From positions 1-41,182 of the forward strand of contig NZ_WSRP01000028.1 of assembly GCF_009767915.1 (NCBI RefSeq): a DNA stretch of 41,182 bases, written 5' to 3'. The translations under genes were made by a program, and so were the position numbers. The notes under the pieces were generated by a model that ran no database searches, had not been told where the DNA came from, and worked only from the letters and a program-made list of their open reading frames with translations. The stretch comes from Parasutterella muris (GTDB lineage Bacteria > Pseudomonadota > Gammaproteobacteria > Burkholderiales > Burkholderiaceae_F). Shown piece after piece: positions 34,979 to 41,182 of the stretch (its first letter is position 1; the number at the start of each line of letters is the position of its first letter).

Positions 34979-37168
34979 ATGCAAAAACTTAAAGTAGCAG
35001 CATCCCCGAAGATCAGAAACATCCTTGACGTTGAACGCGAAGTTCTGGATTTAAGCTCTGCAGACTTAACTGAGATTTCCGCTGTCGTCATTGATTTGGA
35101 AGACTACCGCAACGGTCGTCTTAAACGAGTAGACGCTTCTGCTTTCGGTCTTCCAATTTTCCTTATGCTGAACGCAAATGAGGAAACCCCGAAAGAGCTG
35201 ATCGGCCGTATCGTCGGCGTCATTAATGACGAACCCACCAACCGCCGTCTGTACGCCCGCCAGATTGACGAAGCCGCGCTCCGTTATGAAAGCAAAGTTC
35301 TTCCCCCGTTCTTTGACTCCCTGAACAAATATGTTCGTCAAGGCAAGGCCCAGTTCGACTGTCCGGGACATCAGGGCGGTGCTTATTACCGCAGACACCC
35401 GGCTGGCCGCGCGTTCTATGATTTCTTCGGTGAAGAAATCTTCCGCTCTGACCTGTGCAACGCCGACGTTTCCATGGGTGACCTTCTGATTCACGAAGGC
35501 GCTCCGCTCGCAGCACAGAAAGCCGCAGCCAAGATTTACAACGCGGACAAAACTTACTTCGTCTTAAACGGCACATCCGCTTCCAACAAAGTCGTTCTGA
35601 ACGCCGCCTTGACCCCGGGCGATCTGGTTCTTTACGACCGCAACAATCACAAGTCCGTCAACCACGGTGCTCTTTTACAGGCCGGCGCCACTCCGGTCTA
35701 CCTTGAAACAAGCCGCAATCCTTACGGCTTCATCGGCGGTATTGACGAACACTGCTTTGACGAAAAATATCTGCGCGACTTAGTTCGTGAAGTCGCTCCT
35801 GAAAAAGCTGACGCAAAGCGTCCGTTCCGTCTTGCCGTTATTCAGCTCGGCACATACGACGGCACTATTTACAATGCTCGTCAGGTTGTTGACCGTATCG
35901 GTCATCTATGCGACTACATTCTGTTTGACTCCGCTTGGGTCGGATATGAACAGTTCATTCCGATGATGCGCGACTCCTCTCCGCTGCTCTTGGACCTCGG
36001 ACCTGAAGACCCCGGCATTTTCGTCACACAGTCTGTACATAAACAGCAGGCCGGTTTCTCTCAGACTTCTCAGATTCACAAGAAGGACTCTCACATTAAG
36101 GGTCAGGCAAGATACATCCCGCACAAGGTTGTGAACAACGCCTTTATGATGCATGCTTCCACCAGCCCCTTCTATCCGCTCTTTGCCGCTTTGGACGTCA
36201 ACGCGAAGATGCAGGAAGGCGAAGCCGGAAGAAATCTGTGGGCCGACTGCGTACGCACAACGATTGAAGCCAGAAAGCTGCTTCTTGCGACTTGCCATTA
36301 CATTAAGCCCTTCATCCCGACAAGAGTCAACGGTACACCGTGGCAGGATTATCCGACCGCTCAGATCGCAACCGATCTGAACTTCTTCAAGTTTGTCCCG
36401 GGTGAAAAATGGCATGCTTTCGAAGGCTACGGCACAAATCAGTATTTCGTTGATCCGTGCAAGTTCATGCTTACCACACCGGGCATCAATACTGAAACCG
36501 GTGAGTATGAAGAATTTGGCGTACCGGCCACAATTCTTGCCAACTATCTCCGCGAAAACGGCATCATCCCCGAAAAGAATGACCTTAACTCCATTCTCTT
36601 CCTGATGACTCCTGCCGAAGACAAAGAGAAGATGGATCATCTCGTAACGCAGATCGCCAGATTCGAACGTCTGCTTGACGATGACGCTCCGCTTGAAGAA
36701 GCTCTTCCGGCTATTTATAAAGCCAATGAAGAACGCTACAAGGGTTACACGATTCGTCAGCTCTGTCAGGAAATGCACGATTTCTATAAAGACAGAAACA
36801 TTAAAGAGCTGCAAAAGAGAATGTTCCGCAAGGACTATTTCCCGAAATCCGTTATCAATCCGCAGGCCGCTCACTTTGCTTTCATCAGAGGCGACGCTGA
36901 ATTGATTCCGCTTGATCAGGCCGAAGGCCGTGTTGCCGCAGAAGGTGCTCTTCCCTATCCTCCAGGAGTTCTCTGCTGCTTCCCGGGCGAAGTCTGGGGC
37001 GGTCCGGTTCTGGAATACTTCCTCGCTTGGGAAGAAGCGATGACCCGCATGCCGGGCTTCGCACCTGAACTTCAGGGTGTTTACGTCAAGGATGAGAACG
37101 GTAAGAAGCGCGTCTACTGCTACGTTCTCAAAGAAGACGTTGCCAACAAACTGATGCAGTCCAAGTAA
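34979..37168 (+). CDS. speF: Inducible-type ornithine decarboxylase
   Basis: 729 aa. It closely follows E. coli SpeF along its length: a wing domain at about 1-105, the PLP core with FDCPGHQGG, ADVSMGDLLIHEG, LNGTSASNKVV and DRNNHKS, and the PLP lysine in TQSVHKQQAGF (about 355). The C-terminal domain has EGALPYPPGVLCCFPGE. Fold-type I Orn/Lys/Arg decarboxylase; it makes putrescine and CO2 from ornithine in the cytoplasm. The adjacent potE and leader peptide support SpeF rather than SpeC or a lysine or arginine enzyme. Confidence 0.95.
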   Translation: MQKLKVAASPKIRNILDVEREVLDLSSADLTEISAVVIDLEDYRNGRLKRVDASAFGLPIFLMLNANEETPKELIGRIVGVINDEPTNRRLYARQIDEAALRYESKVLPPFFDSLNKYVRQGKAQFDCPGHQGGAYYRRHPAGRAFYDFFGEEIFRSDLCNADVSMGDLLIHEGAPLAAQKAAAKIYNADKTYFVLNGTSASNKVVLNAALTPGDLVLYDRNNHKSVNHGALLQAGATPVYLETSRNPYGFIGGIDEHCFDEKYLRDLVREVAPEKADAKRPFRLAVIQLGTYDGTIYNARQVVDRIGHLCDYILFDSAWVGYEQFIPMMRDSSPLLLDLGPEDPGIFVTQSVHKQQAGFSQTSQIHKKDSHIKGQARYIPHKVVNNAFMMHASTSPFYPLFAALDVNAKMQEGEAGRNLWADCVRTTIEARKLLLATCHYIKPFIPTRVNGTPWQDYPTAQIATDLNFFKFVPGEKWHAFEGYGTNQYFVDPCKFMLTTPGINTETGEYEEFGVPATILANYLRENGIIPEKNDLNSILFLMTPAEDKEKMDHLVTQIARFERLLDDDAPLEEALPAIYKANEERYKGYTIRQLCQEMHDFYKDRNIKELQKRMFRKDYFPKSVINPQAAHFAFIRGDAELIPLDQAEGRVAAEGALPYPPGVLCCFPGEVWGGPVLEYFLAWEEAMTRMPGFAPELQGVYVKDENGKKRVYCYVLKEDVANKLMQSK

Positions 37169-37192
37169 ATAAAAAGATCCCAAGTCAATCTT

Positions 37193-37216
37193 CCTTCGGC
37201 GCCCCGGCGCCGAAGG
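37193..37216 (+). promoter_or_regulatory. Strong GC hairpin between speF and potE
   Basis: CCTTCGGCGCC-cc-GGCGCCGAAGG, an 11-bp perfect stem without a T-run, lying 24 bases past the speF stop and 15 before the potE ATG. It is likely a processing or stability element that sets the relative output of the two genes. Confidence 0.6.
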
Positions 37217-37231
37217 CCTGAGAGGAAAAAA

Positions 37232-38539
37232 ATGTCTGAAAATCGTGCAAAAATGTCTGTAACGCAGCTCACACTGCTGACTGCGATCAATATGATGGGT
37301 TCCGGTATTGTCATGCTCCCGACAAAACTCGCTGAAGTCGGAACCATTTCCATTCTGTCCTGGCTGATTACCGCGCTCGGTTCTCTGTGCTTAGCCTATG
37401 CTTTCGCGAAATGCGGTATGTTCAGTAAGCGTCCCGGCATGGGCGGCTATACCGAATACGCCTTTGGCAAGGCCGGCAACTTCATGGCCAACTACACATA
37501 CGGCGTCTCGCTGCTTTTCGCCAATATCGCGATTGCGATCACCTGTGTCGGCTACGGCTCTGAATTCTTAGGCATCGAGCTTTCTCCGGTTGCTGTATGC
37601 GTTTCCACCATCGCAGTTCTCTGGGTCTGTACAGCGGCCAACTTCATGGGCGCCTCCATCACCGGCAAGTTCTCTTCCGTCGCTGTCTGGTGTGCCATTC
37701 TTCCGGTTCTCGCTCTGTCCGTTATCGGCTGGTTCTGGTTCAGCCCCACCATGTACGTTGAAGCATGGAACCCGCACAATGAACCCTTCTTCAGTGCTGT
37801 CGGCGCTTCCATCTCCATGACGCTGTGGGCCTTCCTCGGCCTGGAAAGCGCCTGTGCCAACAGTGACGCTGTCGATAATCCTGAAAAGAACGTTCCGATT
37901 GCGGTTATGGCTGCGACGATCGGCGTGGCGATCATCTACATCGTCTCCACCAATATCATCGCCGGTATTGTTCCGAACGCTGAACTGGTTAAATCCAATG
38001 CGCCTTTCGGTCTGACCTTCACCATGATGTTCAACTCCACGATCGGCAAGATCGTCATGATGCTGCTCGTTCTGTCCTGCGCCGGTTCCACACTCGGCTG
38101 GCAGTTCACGATCGCCAAAGTTTTCCAGCAGTCTGCTGTTGACGGTTTCTTCCCGAAGGTTTTCGCCAAAGTGAACAAGTGGGAAGCTCCGGTTGCCGGC
38201 ATGCTGATCATCGTTGCGATCCAGACCTGCTTCTGCTTCATGACCATCAGCCCCGAACTCTTCAAACAGTTCAACACGCTGGTTGACCTTGCAGTTGTGA
38301 CAAACATCATGCCGTACATCCTGTCCATGGCTGCCGTCGCAGTCATCATGAAGGCTGCCAAGGTTGAAGCTTCAAAAGCGAAGTTCTATGTGTTCATCGG
38401 ATTTATCGGTGCAGTCTACAGCTTCTACGCTCTCTTCTCCACAGGCATCAATGAAGTCTTCTACGGCTCTCTGGTCACATTCTTAGGCTGGACACTTTGG
38501 GGATTCATCGCACCGCGTTTTTCAAAAGATGAAGCCTAA
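37232..38539 (+). CDS. potE: Putrescine-ornithine antiporter
   Basis: 435 aa, APC superfamily, about 12 membrane spans. The N-terminus has NMMGSGIVMLPTKLAEVGTI-like residues, then FAKCGMFS, GGYTEYAFGK, NYTYGVSLLFANIAIAIT and WAFLGLESACANSDAVDNPE, and the C-terminus has SFYALFS and VTFLGWTLWGF. These match E. coli PotE closely. It exports putrescine in exchange for ornithine, which with SpeF gives acid resistance and generates proton-motive force. The ATG follows GAGAGGA seven to eight bases upstream. Confidence 0.95.
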   Translation: MSENRAKMSVTQLTLLTAINMMGSGIVMLPTKLAEVGTISILSWLITALGSLCLAYAFAKCGMFSKRPGMGGYTEYAFGKAGNFMANYTYGVSLLFANIAIAITCVGYGSEFLGIELSPVAVCVSTIAVLWVCTAANFMGASITGKFSSVAVWCAILPVLALSVIGWFWFSPTMYVEAWNPHNEPFFSAVGASISMTLWAFLGLESACANSDAVDNPEKNVPIAVMAATIGVAIIYIVSTNIIAGIVPNAELVKSNAPFGLTFTMMFNSTIGKIVMMLLVLSCAGSTLGWQFTIAKVFQQSAVDGFFPKVFAKVNKWEAPVAGMLIIVAIQTCFCFMTISPELFKQFNTLVDLAVVTNIMPYILSMAAVAVIMKAAKVEASKAKFYVFIGFIGAVYSFYALFSTGINEVFYGSLVTFLGWTLWGFIAPRFSKDEA

Positions 38540-38563
38540 TCAATAAAGCTGAAAGTCTCTTTT

Positions 38564-38600
38564 AAAGGGCTCGCTTCCGGTTATCGGAAGCGGGCCTTTT
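38564..38600 (+). terminator. Rho-independent terminator after potE
   Basis: AAAGGGCTCGCTTCCG and CGGAAGCGGGCCTTTT pair around GTTAT with one wobble, ending in a T-run. Confidence 0.88.
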
Positions 38601-38615
38601 CGTTTCACCAATAGG

Positions 38616-38665
38616 AAAGGCCGACGGAGATTGGTTATTTGCATAACCGGCTCGCATCGGCCTTT
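38616..38665. repeat. Two-tier inverted repeat past potE
   Basis: An outer stem AAAGGCCGA / TCGGCCTTT encloses an inner stem GGTTAT-TTGC-ATAACC. It could fold on either strand and may end the convergent small gene's transcript (38725-38973) or be a structured RNA. The rest of 38601-38724 carries another imperfect pairing (CGGAATAA / TTATTCC). Confidence 0.4.
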
Positions 38666-38724
38666 GGTTTCGGGAGCGGTACTTCCGAGCTTTTACCCGG
38701 AATAAGCCGCCGTTTATTCCCGAT

Positions 38725-38973
38725 TTATTTCTTGGCGACCATATAGGGCTCTTGGAAGAGTTTGCCTGTGTAGTCAACTTTGACGAGAATATGTTTATTC
38801 TCGACCTGAATTCCCCCCCCCTGCTTCACTTCCTTACGGACAAAAGCAGTTTTCTCAGCCACAAACTTTCCCTGAGCAAGGGCCTCGGGACTCCAGCGAT
38901 GCACAATCTTCGCATTAGCCGCAGCGGAGGCGGCGAGAAGACACGCGGCGAGTACACAAATTCCAACTTTCAT
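38725..38973 (-). CDS. Small secreted protein with a G9 tract
   Basis: 82 aa from an ATG after AAGGAG. A signal peptide (MKVGICVLAACLLAASAAANA) is seen as residues 1-21 with cleavage before KIVHRW. The mature part is about 60 residues, basic, with beta-like stretches (HILVKVDYTGKL). I recognise no family. Codons 51-54 read CAG GGG GGG GGA, a run of nine G. Losing one G would open a different frame that runs to 38562 and give a protein of about 137 aa; gaining one stops it within six codons. Confidence 0.65.
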   Translation of the reverse strand: MKVGICVLAACLLAASAAANAKIVHRWSPEALAQGKFVAEKTAFVRKEVKQGGGIQVENKHILVKVDYTGKLFQEPYMVAKK

Positions 38974-39222
38974 TTCTTTCTCCTTGTTGCTTCATGTTAA
39001 CTCAAGGCAAGTCATTAACCGGAAGGCTCAATTGAAAAATTTTCACCTTCACCCTCCACTATAAACATCTCCAATGATTTGGAAATACGAGAAAACCCGT
39101 CAGGCACAAGTTCTGTATGAGGGTTTGGTACGAATTTCGCAATTGATAGAAAAAAACAATAAATCCTGTCACCTTTTGGATTAATCTTGAGTCATACCTT
39201 TTATCCAAACTCTCAAGAGGAA
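38974..39222 (+). other. Upstream region of the aminotransferase gene
   Basis: About 250 bases without a credible ORF. AAACCC and GGGTTT (about 39093-39126) can pair across a 22-base loop. TTGATA near 39143 could be a -35, but I find no matching -10. No clear operator is seen. Confidence 0.3.
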
Positions 39223-39225
39223 ATG

Positions 39226-40428
39226 ATGTCTGAATCTATTTTTGATGTTGTTGCGCAAGCCCCCGAAGACCCCATTCTCGGTCTGAATGAAGCCTTCAAG
39301 ACTGACCCGCGCGAAAAGAAAGTCAATTTAAGTATTGGCGTGTACTGCACAGAAGAAGGAAAGGTTCCTCTGCTGAATGTTGTTGAAAAGGCCGAGCAGA
39401 AGATTCTTGAAGAGGGTGCTCCCCATACTTACCTTCCCATTTCCGGTCTGCCTTCATTCACGAGCGGCGTTCAGAAGCTCCTCTTCGGAGAGGACTCCGC
39501 TCTGATCAAAGACAAGAAAGCCGTGACAGTCCAGTCGCTTGGGGGCACCGGCGCACTGAAAGTCGGCGCAGACTTCCTCGCTCAGGTACTTCCGAATCCG
39601 GAAGCGATTGTGAGCGCTCCGACCTGGCAGAATCACGTTGCTATTTTTGAACAGGCCGGTTTCGAAGTCGGCTCCTACCCGTACTATGACAAGGCAAGCG
39701 GCGAGATTAACTTCCCCGCGATGCTTGAATCGCTGAAAGGCCTCAAAGAAAACACTGTTGTGATTCTTCACGCCTGCTGCCACAACCCGACAGGTCTTGA
39801 TCTGACGCAGGAACAGTGGGCACAGGTTGTTGACGTATGCGCCGCACACAAACTGATTCCTTTCCTTGATATCGCCTATCAGGGCTTTGGCGACGGTCTT
39901 GAAGAAGACGCAGGCGCCATCCGTCAGTTTGCCGCTTCGGGCATCACATTCCTTGTTGCGAATTCCTTCTCGAAGTCCTTCTCCCTGTATGGCGAACGTA
40001 TCGGTGCTCTGACTGTTGTCTGCCACAACTCGGAAGAAGCCTCCAGAGTTATGAGTGCGCTTAAAGCGGTCATCCGCGCCAACTACTCCAACCCGCCCGC
40101 CCATGGCGCCAAGATTGTCGGTCAGGTTCTTAACGATCCGGAGCTTCTTGCTCAGTGGCACGCAGACCTGAAAGAAATGCGCGAACGCATCAAAGAGATG
40201 CGCCGTGATCTCGCTGATGAACTCAAAGCGTTAGGCGCCAAGAAAGACTTCGAATTTGTGACACGTCAGAAAGGCATGTTCTCCTTCTCCGGTCTGACTC
40301 CCGAACAGGTTCAGCGCCTGAAGGACGAATTCGGCGTTTACGCGGTCAAGAGCGGACGTATCTGCGTCGCCTCTCTCAATAAAGGAAACGTCAAATACAC
40401 AGCCGAGGCCATTAAAGAAGTCCTCTAA
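39226..40428 (+). CDS. Aromatic/aspartate aminotransferase (TyrB/AspC type)
   Basis: 400 aa from the second of two ATGs (39226), five bases after AGAGG. PLP fold type I, subgroup Ialpha: SLGGTGALK, APTWQNH, HACCHNPTGLDLT, PFLDIAYQGFGDGL, and the PLP lysine in NSFSKSFSLYGERIG (about 247). The C-terminal Arg for the alpha-carboxylate is in SGRICVASLN. It transfers amino groups between glutamate and aspartate or aromatic amino acids; AspC or TyrB cannot be separated here. Confidence 0.93.
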   Translation: MSESIFDVVAQAPEDPILGLNEAFKTDPREKKVNLSIGVYCTEEGKVPLLNVVEKAEQKILEEGAPHTYLPISGLPSFTSGVQKLLFGEDSALIKDKKAVTVQSLGGTGALKVGADFLAQVLPNPEAIVSAPTWQNHVAIFEQAGFEVGSYPYYDKASGEINFPAMLESLKGLKENTVVILHACCHNPTGLDLTQEQWAQVVDVCAAHKLIPFLDIAYQGFGDGLEEDAGAIRQFAASGITFLVANSFSKSFSLYGERIGALTVVCHNSEEASRVMSALKAVIRANYSNPPAHGAKIVGQVLNDPELLAQWHADLKEMRERIKEMRRDLADELKALGAKKDFEFVTRQKGMFSFSGLTPEQVQRLKDEFGVYAVKSGRICVASLNKGNVKYTAEAIKEVL

Positions 40429-40451
40429 AACTTAGGCCAAAGCAAAGTTTC

Positions 40452-40480
40452 AGACGCCGCGCACCGCGGCGTCTTTTTTG
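40452..40480 (+). terminator. Rho-independent terminator after the aminotransferase
   Basis: AGACGCCGCG and CGCGGCGTCT pair around CAC and are followed by TTTTTT. Confidence 0.92.
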
Positions 40481-40548
40481 TCTCTTTGTTTGCGTTCTGT
40501 CGATGAGTACGATCCAAGCGAAAAATTGAAAAAAATTTCTCTTTTCAT

Positions 40549-40577
40549 TTGCACGAGTGACTTTGTTTGTGTATAGT
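40549..40577 (+). promoter_or_regulatory. Sigma-70 promoter for the tRNA-Asn cluster
   Basis: -35 TTGCAC (40549-40554), 17-base spacer, -10 TATAGT (40572-40577), 14 bases before the first tRNA. Same style as the tRNA-Val promoter. Confidence 0.8.
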
Positions 40578-40591
40578 TACGGTCTATTGAT

Positions 40592-40667
40592 TCCCCGATA
40601 GCTCAGTCGGTAGAGCGACGGACTGTTAATCCGCAGGTCGTTGGTTCAAGTCCAACTCGGGGAGCCA
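40592..40667 (+). tRNA. tRNA-Asn (GTT), copy 1
   Basis: Acceptor TCCCCGA/TCGGGGA, discriminator G, encoded CCA. The anticodon loop gives GTT within GACTGTTAATC. All three copies are identical. Confidence 0.97.
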
Positions 40668-40676
40668 ATACTCAAG

Positions 40677-40715
40677 CCGCGCGAGCGGTTTTATTTTCGG
40701 TGCCGCAAGGCTCCG
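40677..40715 (+). repeat. Spacer 1 with two tetraloop hairpins
   Basis: CCGC-GCGA-GCGG followed by TTTTATTTT, then CGG-t-GCC-GCAA-GGC-t-CCG. Both loops are of GNRA type. The first resembles a weak terminator. The spacer is repeated with small changes after copy 2. Confidence 0.6.
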
Positions 40716-40721
40716 CGTGAT

Positions 40722-40797
40722 TCCCCGATAGCTCAGTCGGTAGAGCGACGGACTGTTAATCCGCAGGTCGTTGGTTCAAGTCCAACTCGGGGAGCCA
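40722..40797 (+). tRNA. tRNA-Asn (GTT), copy 2
   Basis: Identical to copy 1, repeated at an interval of 130 bases. Confidence 0.97.
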
Positions 40798-40805
40798 TAC
40801 TCAGG

Positions 40806-40844
40806 CCGCGAAAGCGGTTTTATTTCCGGTGCCGCAAGGCTCCG
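40806..40844 (+). repeat. Spacer 2 with two tetraloop hairpins
   Basis: CCGC-GAAA-GCGG followed by TTTTATTT, then CGG-t-GCC-GCAA-GGC-t-CCG. The first loop differs from spacer 1 (GAAA against GCGA) but stays GNRA. Confidence 0.6.
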
Positions 40845-40850
40845 TGCGAT

Positions 40851-40926
40851 TCCCCGATAGCTCAGTCGGTAGAGCGACGGACTGTTAATCCGCAGGTCGT
40901 TGGTTCAAGTCCAACTCGGGGAGCCA
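40851..40926 (+). tRNA. tRNA-Asn (GTT), copy 3
   Basis: Identical to copies 1 and 2, at an interval of 129 bases from copy 2. Confidence 0.97.
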
Positions 40927-40935
40927 GAATTCTCG

Positions 40936-40966
40936 AAACGCCGTTTTTTGACGGCGTTTTTCTTTT
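40936..40966 (+). terminator. Terminator after the tRNA-Asn cluster
   Basis: AAACGCCGT and ACGGCGTTT pair around TTTTTG and are followed by TTCTTTTT. Confidence 0.85.
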
Positions 40967-41012
40967 TCCGCGGCGTTTTTGCGCACGAAGCCCTGAAATA
41001 TTGCAGAATCTA

Positions 41013-41031
41013 GAGCCTCTAGCAGAGGCTC
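41013..41031. repeat. Hairpin past the right-edge gene
   Basis: GAGCCTCT-AGC-AGAGGCTC, a perfect 8-bp stem, 26 bases past the stop of the minus-strand gene that enters from the right edge. There is no T-run on that strand, so it may be a weak or Rho-assisted end. Confidence 0.4.
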
Positions 41032-41056
41032 AGCTTTTAATCTGAAGGCATCTTCT

Positions 41057-41182
41057 TTAGAAGTCTGTCTCTTCTTCGTCGTCTTCGTAGACCTGCGCCT
41101 TTTCAGGCTCTGCATCAGGAACCGGAACCCCGAGGGCTTCAAATAACATCCGTCTTTTCCCTGCGATTTCACCGAAGTAGTA
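41057..41182 (-). CDS. C-terminal end of an unrecognised protein (partial)
   Basis: A minus-strand frame enters from the right edge and ends at TAA (41059-41057) after 41 codons. It has YYFGEIAGKRRMLFEALGVP and then a strongly acidic tail (VYEDDEEETDF). Its codon use matches its neighbours, so it is probably a real gene end. I cannot name the family from this part. Confidence 0.6.
   Translation of the reverse strand, partial: YYFGEIAGKRRMLFEALGVPVPDAEPEKAQVYEDDEEETDF

Noticed and set aside
35906-37183. Minus-strand open frame opposite speF
   Set aside because: Antisense shadow of speF; no promoter or ribosome site seen.
40641-41045. Open frame across the tRNA-Asn cluster
   Set aside because: It translates tRNA-Asn sequence (the recurring VVGSSPTRGA type of false protein).

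Overview
The window reads as chromosome of a betaproteobacterium of the order Burkholderiales, most likely a gut Sutterellaceae member (Sutterella/Parasutterella type). This is inferred from protein character, from the thrS-infC-rpmI-rplT-pheS-pheT-merR-tRNA-Pro order, from the phosphatase-iscR-iscSUA-hscBA-fdx-iscX order, and from moderate GC. It is almost entirely core genome. Only the extreme left edge (a partial ORF with unusual codons next to a tRNA 3' end) hints at foreign DNA.

Layout: (1) 1-8155, mostly minus strand: partial ORF, tRNA-Pro, a MerR-type regulator, then the translation operon read right to left: thrS, infC (non-canonical ATA start), rpmI, rplT, pheS, pheT. The ihfA gene usual between pheT and merR is absent and replaced by a 61-codon ORF. 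(2) 8234-10888, plus: an M20 peptidase and an NfeD/SPFH membrane pair. (3) 10939-13295, minus: two tRNA-Val genes and monofunctional-type relA. (4) 13747-16093, minus: ACT-domain protein, PFL/UPF0210 protein and RidA. (5) 16267-19042, minus: TatD hydrolase and the LolD/LolC-E lipoprotein-release transporter. (6) 19111-26179, plus: RpfE-like protein, recJ, prfB (with programmed +1 frameshift), an SDR oxidoreductase, lysS and a NUDIX hydrolase. (7) 26242-32258, minus: the complete ISC iron-sulfur operon and a low-molecular-weight tyrosine phosphatase. (8) uvrB, minus. (9) 34565-38600, plus: a promoter, a short leader ORF, speF (inducible ornithine decarboxylase) and potE (putrescine/ornithine antiporter). 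(10) 38725-41182: a small secreted protein with a G9 tract, an aromatic/aspartate aminotransferase, three tRNA-Asn genes in a tandem repeat, and the C-terminal end of an unrecognised gene.

The most striking observation is the 40-codon ORF at 34650-34772 upstream of speF-potE. Its second half aligns without gaps to the gammaproteobacterial ornithine-sensing arrest peptide SpeFL as I remember it: RRTxH, then F, R, F, F, F at the same spacing. It has a good promoter, a Shine-Dalgarno sequence, a stop codon just before a 10-bp hairpin, and a G-poor stretch that could bind Rho. This suggests an ornithine-responsive attenuator in a betaproteobacterium. Other points of note are an IscR whose conserved cluster-ligand His is Phe, with two 25-bp IscR-type sites over its promoter; the infC ATA start; the prfB frameshift; the missing ihfA; and a possibly phase-variable G9 tract.
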